Positions 1-8,523 of a DNA stretch of 64,000 nucleotides are shown here, piece after piece. The DNA lies in contig JAYELS010000030.1 of the NCBI GenBank assembly GCA_034717695.1, positions 62,001-126,000 of the forward strand. Direction: 5' to 3'. Position numbers and translations under genes: made by a program. This DNA comes from NAT127 sp034717695. Its GTDB lineage: Bacteria > Pseudomonadota > Gammaproteobacteria > Pseudomonadales > Porticoccaceae. Below the pieces are notes generated by a model that worked only from the letters and a program-made list of their open reading frames with translations, was not told the origin of the DNA and did not search any database. The first letter of the stretch is position 1; every line of letters begins with the position of its first letter.

Positions 1-2083
1 ATGCGTCCCGGAGCACCTCGGCGGTGCGGGCCAGGGCCTCCCGGCCCGGGGCTGACAATGTCGCCGGCACGGTGGGATCGAGCACCCGCCCGGGGAGCCA
101 TGGAAAGTTGGCGTCCCTTGAAATCTCCGCACCCTCCGGATTGGCCACGCGATGCAGGTCGGCGAGGCCGAGGCCGCACCAGGGGGCCCTGAGCAGCGCC
201 AGCCAGGCGATGCGATCGGCGGGGTTGAGCAGGGCGCGGGTGAGGGACATCAGGTCCACCACCGGCATGCGGCTGGCGAGGGGGTCGATGTCCGTCGCCT
301 GCCAGGGGATGCCCGCGTCGTAGAGGGCGGCGAGGATGGCGGTCAGGTGGCCCCGGGCGCGGGCGAGGATGGCGATGGACCCGTCCGGGTCCGTGGCGAG
401 GGCGTCCCGGACCCTTTCCACCACGGCCCGGGCCTCCGCCAGGTTGTCGGCGGGGGCGGGGAAGATATCGAACGTCACCCGCGCCTCTGGGCTCCCGGCC
501 TTGTGGGCGATGGCGGGGGTGTAGGGCACCGCGCCCCGGCTGATATCCGCCTGGGCCGGGAAGACCCCCTGGAAGTTGACGTTCACCCAGTTCACCAGTG
601 CCGGATCGGAGCGAAAGTTCACCGTTAAATCAAGGGGCGTCAACTCAACCTGGTTGACCGGTGCGAGGCGCGCCTCAAGGAAGAGTCCGACGTTGGCGTT
701 GCGGAAACCGTAGAGGGACTGCATGCCATCGCCGACGATGAAGAGGGTGCGACCGTCCCCCGGCTGCCAGCCCGCCACCAGGCGTTTGAGGAGGCCAAAC
801 TGCAGGGAGGAGGTGTCCTGAAACTCGTCCACCAGGATGTGGCGGAGCTGGTAGTCGAGGCGCAGGGACAGGTCGCTGGGGTCGTCCTCCTCGCCGAGGG
901 CCCGCAGTGCGGCGAGGGTGATCTCGGTGAAATCCGAGGTGCGCCGCCCCTGGAACACCAGGCTCAGCTCCGCCACCAGGCGAGGCAGGACGAGGGCCAG
1001 GGCTTCGAGCAATTGCCACTGGGTGTCGCTGTAGGCCGGCGCCGGCAGTTGCCGCAGATCGTCGAACAGGGCGGCGAGGCCGGCTTGCTCCCGGCACCAG
1101 GCGATGGCGGTCATCAACTCGGCCTTGCGGTCGTCCGCCTGGTCGGGACGGAGGGATTCCTTGCGGGTGGGGAAGCCCTGGCGTTTGTCCACCCTGGCGC
1201 GCCAGCCCCCGGATTGGGTCAGGAGCAGATCCGCCACCCCCTGCCAGGCCGCCAGATTGGCGGCCGTTGGCTCAGTGTCCGGCAGGTCGAGAAAGCCGGC
1301 GAGGCGCGCCAGGGGCGTGTCGAGGTGGTGATCCGCCAGGTTGGCGGCGGCGTAGTCCCAGAGGTCAGCGAGGGTGGCGGCGATGGGGCGCAACCGGGTC
1401 CGAAGGGCGTCCAGGCATTCTCCCACGGTTTCCGCCAGGGCCTGCTCCAGGGCGTCCCGGGCGTCGCGGCTGCCGAGCAGGGGTTGCAGCCACTGCTCGC
1501 GGCGCGCCAGCAGGTTGGCGAGGAGGTTCTCCAGGGCCCCGAGGTTGTTGTCCAGGTGACCGAGCAGCCGCGCCAGGGCGTCCCCCACCGGCCCCCCCTG
1601 GTCGAGCTCCCGGAACAGCCCGCGAATCGCCTCCCGGTAGTAGGTGTCCGGCTGCTCCGCTGGCTCCGGCAGTTCGCCGAGGCCCGTTTCCAGGGCCAGC
1701 TGGCGGGCCAGGTGACGGCACAGGCTGTCGATGGTCATGATGCGCAGCCGGCCGGGGCTGGCGATCAGCTGCCAGCCCCGCTCCCGGTCCCGGGCCAGCA
1801 CCCGGCGGGCGTCGTCCCAGATGGCGCGGTCGTAGTCGGCGGCCGGCGGGTGGTCGTCGAGCCCCGCCGTCAAGGCCTTGAGGATGCGTTCATGCATCTC
1901 GGCGGCGGCCTTGCGGGTGAAGGTGATGGCCAGCACCTGCTCCGGGTGCTCGCAATCCGCCAGCAGGCGGAGGGTGCGGCGGATCAGCAGGCCGGTCTTG
2001 CCGGACCCGGCCGGGGCGCTGACCGCGAAGGAGTGGCGGATGTCGAGGGCCTGGTCCCGCACCCCCTGGTCGGCGGCGATCAT
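1..2083 (-). CDS. UvrD/AddA-like superfamily 1 DNA helicase, C-terminal end outside window
   Basis: An open frame runs without a stop from ATG at 2083 to the left edge (about 694 residues), so the C-terminal part is missing. SF1 helicase motifs are clear: Walker A APAGSGKT at residues 23-30, motif Ia TFTRKAAAEM near 53-62, Walker B DEFQDTS near 414-420, then GDGMQSLYGFRNA and LTVNFRS. This is the UvrD/RecB/AddA family, which unwinds DNA from double-strand ends. Its ATG overlaps the TGA of the upstream nuclease gene as ATGA, so translation is probably coupled and the two proteins likely form an AddAB-type helicase-nuclease. Whether this subunit has its own nuclease domain cannot be seen, because that domain would lie past the edge. 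Confidence 0.93.
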   Translation of the reverse strand, partial: MIAADQGVRDQALDIRHSFAVSAPAGSGKTGLLIRRTLRLLADCEHPEQVLAITFTRKAAAEMHERILKALTAGLDDHPPAADYDRAIWDDARRVLARDRERGWQLIASPGRLRIMTIDSLCRHLARQLALETGLGELPEPAEQPDTYYREAIRGLFRELDQGGPVGDALARLLGHLDNNLGALENLLANLLARREQWLQPLLGSRDARDALEQALAETVGECLDALRTRLRPIAATLADLWDYAAANLADHHLDTPLARLAGFLDLPDTEPTAANLAAWQGVADLLLTQSGGWRARVDKRQGFPTRKESLRPDQADDRKAELMTAIAWCREQAGLAALFDDLRQLPAPAYSDTQWQLLEALALVLPRLVAELSLVFQGRRTSDFTEITLAALRALGEEDDPSDLSLRLDYQLRHILVDEFQDTSSLQFGLLKRLVAGWQPGDGRTLFIVGDGMQSLYGFRNANVGLFLEARLAPVNQVELTPLDLTVNFRSDPALVNWVNVNFQGVFPAQADISRGAVPYTPAIAHKAGSPEARVTFDIFPAPADNLAEARAVVERVRDALATDPDGSIAILARARGHLTAILAALYDAGIPWQATDIDPLASRMPVVDLMSLTRALLNPADRIAWLALLRAPWCGLGLADLHRVANPEGAEISRDANFPWLPGRVLDPTVPATLSAPGREALARTAEVLRDA

Positions 2084-4800
2084 GGGGTCAGCTCCGCCAC
2101 CGCCCCGCTGGCCTTGAGGCGCGCGATCCGCTCCCATCCCTGCCAGCGGTTGAGGGGGGCGAAGTCGCCGCCATAGGTGGCGGCCTCTCGGCTGTGAAAC
2201 ACCAAGGGTGCGTCGCCATTGCAGATTTCGTTTTTCAGTTCAATCAATTTGTTACGCCATTCATTCAAAGTGTCTTGCCATGTGTCGGGCAGCCCCAGTT
2301 CCGCCAGGCCCCTGGCGCCGGGGAGGAAGTTGCCGTCCCTGGCGAGGCCGCTGAAGCCGGTTGTGCGGGCGTTGATCTGGCCGTAGCCCAGGGCCGCCAG
2401 ACCATCCGTGGCCGCCAGGGCGTAGAGGGCCAGCTGGGGGCTCAGCAGGCGCTCGCTGGCAAGGCCGGACAGGCTGCTCGCGCCGGTCTTGTAGTCGATG
2501 ATCACCAGCCCGCCACTGCCCTGGCGATCCACCCGGTCGATCCGCATGCGGATGGCGAGGCCGTCCAGGTCGAGGTGGCTATCGAGTTCAAGTCCCTCGA
2601 CGCTGAAGGCGGGGCGCGCCAGTTCCCAGGTCAGCCAGCGATCCAGCAGGGCGGCGATGCGCGCCCTCTCCAGGGCGAGGTGGCGTTCCCCCAGCTCCCC
2701 GGGGGGCACCGGCGAGCGCCGCAGGAAGCGGGCGAAGGCGTCGTCGATGGCGGCGGCGATGCGGTGCCGCCACTCGTCGTCCCCGAGGGCGGCGAGGGCC
2801 CCCTGGTTGCCCAGATCCCGCCACAGGGCCTCCAGGCTGTAGTGGATGAGGTTGCCCCGGGCGAGGGCGTCGAGCCCGGTGGAGGGCCCGGGCAGGGGTT
2901 CCGCCCCCAGTCGATAGGCCGCGAAGGCGTTGAAGGGGCACCCTGCCTGGGCGGCCAGAAACCCGCTGGCCCGGGGCAGCGGCCCGGGGGGCGGCGCCAG
3001 GGGCGGCCCCCGCCGGTCGTCCACCAGTTCCAGGCGGGCGCTGGCTCTGATGGTCTCGATCCAGGGATGAAAAGGGTCTTCAACTTGATCGGGGGCGTAC
3101 TCGAGGCCCGCCAGCAGGGCCGAGGGCTGCAGGTGGATATCGCCATCCTGGAGAGCGTGGCTGAACACTACCTCGCCGGCGCTGGCGCCAAACAGGTCGA
3201 ACAGGGCGCGACCGAGGGCCAGCTCCCGTTCCGGCGATGCCCGGGGCATGCCCCGCGCCCGTTGCAGCGCCACCGGCAGCAGGGGGTGGGGAGCAGTGCT
3301 TTCGGGCCAGTGGCGATCGTCCAGTTGCAGCACCCGCAGATGGTCGAACTGCAGCCCCGCCGCCTCCAGGGTACCGAGGATCTGGATCTGGGCGTCGGGG
3401 GTCTCCGCCTGGAAGGGGGCGTTGGTGGCGAGCCGCTGGAGCTCGCCCAGGGCCTCCTCCAGGGTGACGGTGGAGGCCACGTTATCGAGGGTCGCGAACT
3501 CATCCAGCAGGGTGGCCCAGTGTTCCCGGACCTGGTATTCGAGGCTGTTGAGGGGGCGCTCCCCGGGCCAGCCGAGGGCGTCGAGCTGGTGTTCGAAGAG
3601 TGCCCGCCAGGCGCCGAAGGGCCTAGCCCGGGGGCCTTGCCGGAGGCTGTCCGCCAGGCGGGTGAGGCGGCTGGCGGGGGAGGCTTCGGGGTCGTGGTCC
3701 CGGGGGGGCAGGGCATTCTCCAGCACCCGGCGCAGCAGGCTGGTGGGGGGCTCGGCAAGGCCCGCGTCAAGCAGCGCCACCAGTGCTCCGGCCCGGGCAG
3801 GGCCCTCCGCCGCGGCCCGCCCCCAGAAGGGGCTGTTGAGCACCCTTGCCAGTTGGTCCACCGCCAGGCGCTGGCGGTTGAGGGCGAGCAGGTCGAGGGC
3901 CGCGGTCACCAGGGGTGTTTCCACCAGGGGGCTGGCGGCGGAGAGGTTGAAGGGGGGCGGGCGGTAGGGCTGATCGGGCCAGCACCAATCGGGTTCGAGG
4001 TGGTGAAGAAAGACCCGTTCCACCCGGTTGCGCAGGGCCGCGAGGTCGGGGACCACGATGCCGATACGCGCCGCCGGGTCGCGCCGCGCCCGCGCCATCG
4101 CCCAGCGGGCGGCGCTGGCGATCTCGCGCTCCGGGTCCTGGCAGGCGACGGCCCGGGGGGCCCGGGAAGGCGCCGGTGGCGCCAGCTCTTCAAGTCGATG
4201 TGCCGCGACTTTGAGAATGTCTTCGTGGAGTGGCGCGAGGGACTGGAAGCCCGCGAGGAGGATGCGCGGCAGGCGCGGCAGGGACCCTTCGGCAAACCCC
4301 CGGCGCACCAGCGCCAGCTGCTCGGCGCCGCTGGCGAGGCCGTGACGGGCCAGTCGTCCCTCCCAGGCGAGCCCCCAGCGCACCAGTGCCCTGGCACCCT
4401 CGTGGGGCTCCCGGGCCAGGTCCGCCAGGGGCAGCTGCCATTCCCGTGCCAGCCGCCAGCCCCGCTGGGCCAGCTCGGCAAAGCCCCGGGGATTGGCGCC
4501 GGCCCTGTCGTCCTCCGCCAGCACCTGCTCCCACAGCCATTGCTGCTGGGCGGGGCGTGCCGGGGCGGCGGCGAGGGCCGGGGGCCAGGCGCCGTCCACC
4601 AGCTGTTGCCAGCAGTCGTCGAGCCAGCTGTCGAGGGCGAAAATGCTGGGGGCAAGCCAGGTGGATTCTCCCCGCCCCAGGCAATCGCCGTCCCAGGCGT
4701 CGCGGATCTTGCGGGCAAGGCGCAGGTTGGGGGTGAGCACCAGGGCGCCGGCGGCGATGGTGTCCCGGGCGCGGCCGATGTCGAAGAGGGGGTTGAGCAC
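2080..4800 (-). CDS. AddB-like PD-(D/E)XK nuclease, probable DNA repair protein
   Basis: 906 residues from a GTG at 4800, with an AAGGA ribosome site about 8 bases upstream. The N-terminus (LVLTPNLRLARKIRDAW) resembles the inactivated helicase half of AddB proteins. The C-terminal nuclease carries CPF..F, then D755 and D769-Y-K771 in the DRVDR...IDYKTG arrangement of RecB-type nucleases. I see no CxxC cluster near the C-terminus, so the iron-sulfur cluster of Bacillus AddB is probably absent. It resembles the proteobacterial DNA repair family TIGR03623 (recognised from memory). It precedes and overlaps the helicase gene. Inferred role: double-strand break end processing together with that helicase. 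Confidence 0.85.
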   Translation of the reverse strand: MLNPLFDIGRARDTIAAGALVLTPNLRLARKIRDAWDGDCLGRGESTWLAPSIFALDSWLDDCWQQLVDGAWPPALAAAPARPAQQQWLWEQVLAEDDRAGANPRGFAELAQRGWRLAREWQLPLADLAREPHEGARALVRWGLAWEGRLARHGLASGAEQLALVRRGFAEGSLPRLPRILLAGFQSLAPLHEDILKVAAHRLEELAPPAPSRAPRAVACQDPEREIASAARWAMARARRDPAARIGIVVPDLAALRNRVERVFLHHLEPDWCWPDQPYRPPPFNLSAASPLVETPLVTAALDLLALNRQRLAVDQLARVLNSPFWGRAAAEGPARAGALVALLDAGLAEPPTSLLRRVLENALPPRDHDPEASPASRLTRLADSLRQGPRARPFGAWRALFEHQLDALGWPGERPLNSLEYQVREHWATLLDEFATLDNVASTVTLEEALGELQRLATNAPFQAETPDAQIQILGTLEAAGLQFDHLRVLQLDDRHWPESTAPHPLLPVALQRARGMPRASPERELALGRALFDLFGASAGEVVFSHALQDGDIHLQPSALLAGLEYAPDQVEDPFHPWIETIRASARLELVDDRRGPPLAPPPGPLPRASGFLAAQAGCPFNAFAAYRLGAEPLPGPSTGLDALARGNLIHYSLEALWRDLGNQGALAALGDDEWRHRIAAAIDDAFARFLRRSPVPPGELGERHLALERARIAALLDRWLTWELARPAFSVEGLELDSHLDLDGLAIRMRIDRVDRQGSGGLVIIDYKTGASSLSGLASERLLSPQLALYALAATDGLAALGYGQINARTTGFSGLARDGNFLPGARGLAELGLPDTWQDTLNEWRNKLIELKNEICNGDAPLVFHSREAATYGGDFAPLNRWQGWERIARLKASGAVAELTP

Positions 4801-4931
4801 AGGGCTGTCCTTGTCTTTTCAGGCCCGGGCTGCGGGCTATGTTGGGTATGGTGGGGTGTTCGCGGCATACTGTGGCGATGCCGCGACCACGGGAGTATAC
4901 CCGCCGGCGCCAATGACGAGAGCCCCAAGCC
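4801..4931. promoter_or_regulatory. Divergent intergenic region with a 9-bp perfect inverted repeat
   Basis: The gap between the nuclease gene (minus) and the Nudix gene (plus) holds a perfect inverted repeat: TCGCGGCAT at 4860-4868 and ATGCCGCGA at 4878-4886, with a 9-base centre containing ATACT. The size suits a dimeric repressor operator or an RNA hairpin. There is no run of T after it, so a terminator is unlikely. Which gene it serves is not shown by sequence. Confidence 0.45.
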
Positions 4932-5633
4932 ATGCCGCCAGATCCCGTTTCGCCGAGCCCCGCTCCCACCGTGCCCGAGCTCATTCCTTCCGCCACCGTA
5001 CTGGTGGCGCGGGATGGTCCCGACGGTATCCAGGTGTTGGCGGTGGTGCGCAGCCAGGGGGTCAGCTTCGCGCCGGGGGCGCTGGCGTTTCCCGGTGGAG
5101 TGGTTGACCCGGGGGACTGGACCCTGGCCCAGGGTCTGGGTCAGGGGCGGGCCCAGGAGGGCGAGATCGAGCCCTACCGCCTGGCGGCCATTCGCGAATT
5201 GTTCGAGGAGACCGGTCTTCTACTCGCGGAGGGGGTCGAGCTCATGGATGGTGAGCATCTTGCCCGTTGCCGGGAGCCGCTGCTGCGGGGCGAGTTGGAT
5301 TTCGCCGGACTGCTCGCCGATCTCGGGTTGCGCCCGGCCCTCGATTCCCTGGCCCATGTGGCCCACTGGATCACCCCGCGATCCTTCCCCCGGCGCTTCA
5401 CCACCCATTTCTTTCTGGCCCCCGCACCCCCGGGGCAGGAGCCGCGCCACGAAGCCGGCGAACTGACGGCGGCGTTCTGGATGAATCCGGGGGAGGCCAT
5501 CGAATGGCACCGCAGCGGACGCCACAGGTTGATGCTGCCCACCTTGCACAGCTGTGGGCGGCTGGCGCGTTTTGCCACGGTGGCGGAGGCGATGGCGGGG
5601 ATGGGGTTCGAATTTCGCCCCGCCCCGGATTGA
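4932..5633 (+). CDS. Nudix hydrolase, NUDT19/CoA-diphosphatase-like
   Basis: 233 residues. Nudix hydrolases cleave nucleoside diphosphates linked to another group. The Nudix box is split: FPGGVVDPGDW near residues 54-64, then an insertion, then AAIRELFEETGLLL near 85-98 with the REXXEE metal-binding core intact. An insertion between the glycine and the REXXEE part is typical of the NUDT19-like group, which act on CoA and acyl-CoA, so that substrate is an inference. ATG 4932 is the first good start; the ribosome site is weak. The gene converges on murI with only 9 bases between the stop codons. Confidence 0.85.
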   Translation: MPPDPVSPSPAPTVPELIPSATVLVARDGPDGIQVLAVVRSQGVSFAPGALAFPGGVVDPGDWTLAQGLGQGRAQEGEIEPYRLAAIRELFEETGLLLAEGVELMDGEHLARCREPLLRGELDFAGLLADLGLRPALDSLAHVAHWITPRSFPRRFTTHFFLAPAPPGQEPRHEAGELTAAFWMNPGEAIEWHRSGRHRLMLPTLHSCGRLARFATVAEAMAGMGFEFRPAPD

Positions 5634-5642
5634 ACCTGCTTT

Positions 5643-6482
5643 TCAGCCACCCAGCACCCGCAGACCCGTTGCCCCCAGGCGGGCGAGGCCCGCCTCGAGT
5701 TCCGCCAGATCGGTGCCGTCGGCGGTCAGCCAGCAGTCGAATCCGGTGGGGTCCGCAAGGTGGTGGGCGGGGTCGTTGGCCACCGGCAAGAGGTCGAGCA
5801 CCCGCCGGGCGATGGCTTCGCCGGAGTCGACCCACTGCACCGGGCGGGGTGCGGCGGCTTCCAGCTCTGCCCTCAGAAGTGGGAAGTGGGTGCAGGCCAG
5901 TACCAGGGTGTCGAGGGCCGGGTCGGTGAACAGGGGCGAGATGATGTCCCTTATTTCTGCAAGATCCGAAGCCTGGCCCCGGAGTTTGTCCTCGGCGATC
6001 TGAACCAGTCGTGCGCTGCCCAGGCGGTGTACGGTGCAGTGGCTGGCGAAATCCGCGATCAGTTGCAGAGTGTAGGGGCGGGCCACGGTGGCGGGGGTGG
6101 CCAGCAGGCCGATCACGCCGCTGTGGGTGAGTTTGGCGGCAGGCTTGATGGCGGGCACTACCCCCACCACGGGGTTCTGGAAGTGGGCGCGGACATGGGG
6201 CAGGGCCACGGTGCTCGCGGTGTTGCAAGCCACCACCACGATATCCGGCGCGGTGGCGCGGATCAGCGCCTTGAGCACCCAGTCTACCCGCGCCACCAAC
6301 TCTTCCTCCCCCTTGGTGCCGTAGGGGAAGGCGCCGTTGTCACAGGCATACACCAATTCGCAGCGGGGTACCCGGGCGCGAATCTCGGCGAGGATACTGA
6401 GGCCGCCCACACCGGAGTCGAACACCAGCACCCGGGGCAGGCGGGTGATCGGCTCGGTTTTGGCGGTGGTTGGCTCGGTCAT
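5643..6482 (-). CDS. murI: Glutamate racemase
   Basis: 279 residues. It interconverts L- and D-glutamate for peptidoglycan. The two catalytic cysteines are visible: C86 in VACNTAST and C197 in LACTHFPLL. The substrate-binding FDSGVGGLS (D22) and the conserved VDSGEAIARRV near the C-terminus are present. Length matches the family. The first 16 residues (Thr/Pro-rich) precede the conserved start of the fold. It stands alone, convergent with the Nudix gene and divergent from rmuC. Confidence 0.96.
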   Translation of the reverse strand: MTEPTTAKTEPITRLPRVLVFDSGVGGLSILAEIRARVPRCELVYACDNGAFPYGTKGEEELVARVDWVLKALIRATAPDIVVVACNTASTVALPHVRAHFQNPVVGVVPAIKPAAKLTHSGVIGLLATPATVARPYTLQLIADFASHCTVHRLGSARLVQIAEDKLRGQASDLAEIRDIISPLFTDPALDTLVLACTHFPLLRAELEAAAPRPVQWVDSGEAIARRVLDLLPVANDPAHHLADPTGFDCWLTADGTDLAELEAGLARLGATGLRVLGG

Positions 6483-6672
6483 GGCGGGGATTTTACAGCA
6501 GGGTGCTCGTTTTGAGTTTCACGTTGCGCGTAACACCTAGAATATCGAGTCTGGTGTTGGGCTTCCTGCGTCAGCCCAACCTACGGGTTACGGGTTGGGG
6601 GGCTGCCCGAAGCCGGCACGGTGACGAGAAACGTGAAACGGAGCCCCCGCCCTGTCTGCTAGAATCCCCGCC
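6483..6672. repeat. Intergenic region with a REP-like palindrome inside a wider inverted repeat
   Basis: GTTGGGCT (6556-6563) and AGCCCAAC (6573-6580) form a perfect 8-bp stem with a 9-base loop, followed by CTACGGGTTACGGGTTGGG. This looks like the extragenic palindromes common in gammaproteobacteria. It is bracketed by an inverted pair, GTTTCACGTT (6516-6525) and AACGTGAAAC (6630-6639), so a composite element of about 124 bases is possible. No coding sequence is seen here. Confidence 0.55.
6657..6665 (+). promoter_or_regulatory. Extended -10 promoter of rmuC, possibly leaderless
   Basis: TGC-TAGAAT (-10 hexamer 6660-6665) lies only 7 bases before the rmuC ATG at 6673. A start site 7-8 bases after the hexamer would fall on the ATG itself. 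No ribosome-binding site is visible in the 7-base gap, and I see no convincing -35, which fits an extended -10 promoter. Confidence 0.55.
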
Positions 6673-8013
6673 ATGAATTTATCCGTCGATCCCCAGATAC
6701 TGTTCTTCGCCGGCGGCTTCGGCCTCGGCGCCCTGCTCGCGGGGCTGGCCCTTGGGGCCCGTTTCAGCCGCCGCCAGGGCGCCACCGCCAACGCCCTCGA
6801 CCTCACCCGCGCCGAACTGGAGCGGATGCGCCTCGAATTCCACGAGGTTCAGGGGCTCAACCAGGACTTGCGGGCCGAATGCGCCGCCGCCGGGGCCACC
6901 CTGGCGAGCGAACGCCAGCGCTTCGACGAGCAATTGACGCTGCTGCGGGAGACCCGCGAGGCCCTCAACAGGGATTTCGAGAACCTCGCCAACCGCATCT
7001 TCGAGGACAAGCAGGCCAGTTTCAGCCGGACCAGCAAGCTTGCCCTGGACAGCACCGTGGACCCATTGCGCAAGGAGATCGCTGACTTCCGCAAGAAGGT
7101 GGAGGACGCCTACGAGAAGGAGAACGCCGAGCGCAACCAGCTGATCGGCCAGATCCAGCAGCTCAAGGTGGAGGCCCAGCGTATCGGCGACGACGCCGTG
7201 CAGCTGGCCCGCGCCCTCAAGGGCGACAGCAAGATGCAGGGCAATTGGGGCGAGGTGGTGCTGGAGCGGCTGCTGGAGGAATCGGGCCTCAGCAAGGGCC
7301 GTGAATACGAGACCCAGGTGAGTCTGGTGGCCGAGGGCGGCCAGCGCCGCAACCCGGATGTGATCATCCACCTGCCGGACAACCGCGACATCGTCATCGA
7401 CGCCAAGGTCTCCCTGCTGGATTACGAGCGCTACTGCCGCGCCGAGGGCGATGCCGAGCGGCTCCAGCATCGCACCCGCCACCTGGCCTCCCTCCGCGCC
7501 CATATCAACGGCCTGAGCCGTAAGGCCTATGAGCAGCTGCCGGGGGTGAAAACCCTCGATTTCGTACTCATCTTCGTGCCCATCGAGGCGGCCTTCATGG
7601 TGGCCCTGGAGCACGACCACACCCTGTTCCGGGATGCCTACGACCAGGGCATCATCCTTGTCAGCCCCAGCACCCTGCTGGCTACCCTGCGCACCGTCCA
7701 CAATATCTGGCGCTACGAGGACCAGAACCGCAACGCCGAGAAGATCGCCATCCAGGCCGGCGCCCTCCACGACCAGTTCGTGCTGGTGATCGAATCCCTC
7801 GACGAGGTGGGGCGCATGATCGACAGGAGCCAGGAGGCCTGGCAGCAGACCCGCAAGCGCCTGGTGGATGGCAGGGGCAACCTGGTCAAGCGCATGGACG
7901 ACCTGCGGCGCATGGGTGCCCGGGCCCGCAAGGCGCTGCCCCCGGGGATCCGCGACGCGGCGCGCCTGGAGGACGCCGACGACGGCGGTGATGAGCGCGA
8001 GGTGGCCCCCTGA
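6673..8013 (+). CDS. rmuC: DNA recombination protein RmuC
   Basis: 446 residues. RmuC limits inversions at short inverted repeats and has a restriction-endonuclease-like fold. It has an N-terminal membrane segment (about 8-27), a coiled-coil region rich in Glu and Arg (about 40-180) and then the conserved RmuC core: GNWGEVVLERLLEESGL, the nuclease-like DVIIHLPDNRDIVIDAKV, and LVSPSTLLATLRTVHNIW. Family length is typical. Its TGA overlaps the ATG of the next gene as TGATG, so the pair is translationally coupled. Confidence 0.95.
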   Translation: MNLSVDPQILFFAGGFGLGALLAGLALGARFSRRQGATANALDLTRAELERMRLEFHEVQGLNQDLRAECAAAGATLASERQRFDEQLTLLRETREALNRDFENLANRIFEDKQASFSRTSKLALDSTVDPLRKEIADFRKKVEDAYEKENAERNQLIGQIQQLKVEAQRIGDDAVQLARALKGDSKMQGNWGEVVLERLLEESGLSKGREYETQVSLVAEGGQRRNPDVIIHLPDNRDIVIDAKVSLLDYERYCRAEGDAERLQHRTRHLASLRAHINGLSRKAYEQLPGVKTLDFVLIFVPIEAAFMVALEHDHTLFRDAYDQGIILVSPSTLLATLRTVHNIWRYEDQNRNAEKIAIQAGALHDQFVLVIESLDEVGRMIDRSQEAWQQTRKRLVDGRGNLVKRMDDLRRMGARARKALPPGIRDAARLEDADDGGDEREVAP

Positions 8014-8495
8014 TGGCCTGGCTGGTGGCGGGGGCGGTGGCCGTGGTGGCGGTGTTGGCGGCCTACGCCGGCTACCTCCACTGGCGCCTGTACCGCCTTC
8101 GCAAGGGGGTGGATTCCCCGCGCCAGCCCGGGGACGGCCCCCGGGTGGGGGTTGTCGACCCGGGGGTACCCGCCGCCCAGCGGCTGGCCCTGCGGCGCAG
8201 TATCCATCTGCTCGCCGACGCCATCCTCGCCGACAAGCTCACCCACACCGAGGGCTGCCTGCGGATCTGCGCCATCGCCGCGAGCCTGGAGGAGCAGGCC
8301 CAATTTCGGGTCGAATACGGGGTGCTGTTCCGGGTGGCGGAGGCCACCGCCCATATCCCCATCCTCGACGCCTGGCAGGCCCTGTCCGCCGAGGACAAGC
8401 GGCGTTTCGACCGGGAGCGGCGGGCGGTGGAGGCCAGATACACCGAGGCGGTGATCGAGGCCGCGGGGCGGATCAAGGAGCACTATCCCCTCTGA
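8013..8495 (+). CDS. DUF2489-family membrane-anchored protein of unknown function
   Basis: 160 residues: one N-terminal membrane helix (about 2-23), a short linker with Pro and Gly, then a soluble helical domain with ALRRSIHLLADAILADKLTHTEGCLRI and a conserved EEQAQFRVEYGVLF stretch. I recognise this as DUF2489, found in many gammaproteobacteria with no assigned function. The one-base overlap with rmuC suggests they are made together. The two membrane anchors would place both proteins on the cytoplasmic face, which is an inference. Confidence 0.75.
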   Translation: MAWLVAGAVAVVAVLAAYAGYLHWRLYRLRKGVDSPRQPGDGPRVGVVDPGVPAAQRLALRRSIHLLADAILADKLTHTEGCLRICAIAASLEEQAQFRVEYGVLFRVAEATAHIPILDAWQALSAEDKRRFDRERRAVEARYTEAVIEAAGRIKEHYPL

Positions 8496-8523
8496 TCCGT
8501 CGCCCTCGGCGAACCCTTGCCCC

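Noticed and set aside
2194..5466. A very long open frame (over 1000 codons) on the plus strand opposite the AddB-like gene
   Set aside because: It lies opposite a gene with clear nuclease motifs, has low-complexity Gly/Gln/Pro-rich content, and is the usual high-GC antisense artefact.
5600..5625. GGTTCGAAT resembling a tRNA T-loop
   Set aside because: It is inside the Nudix coding sequence and no cloverleaf can be drawn around it.
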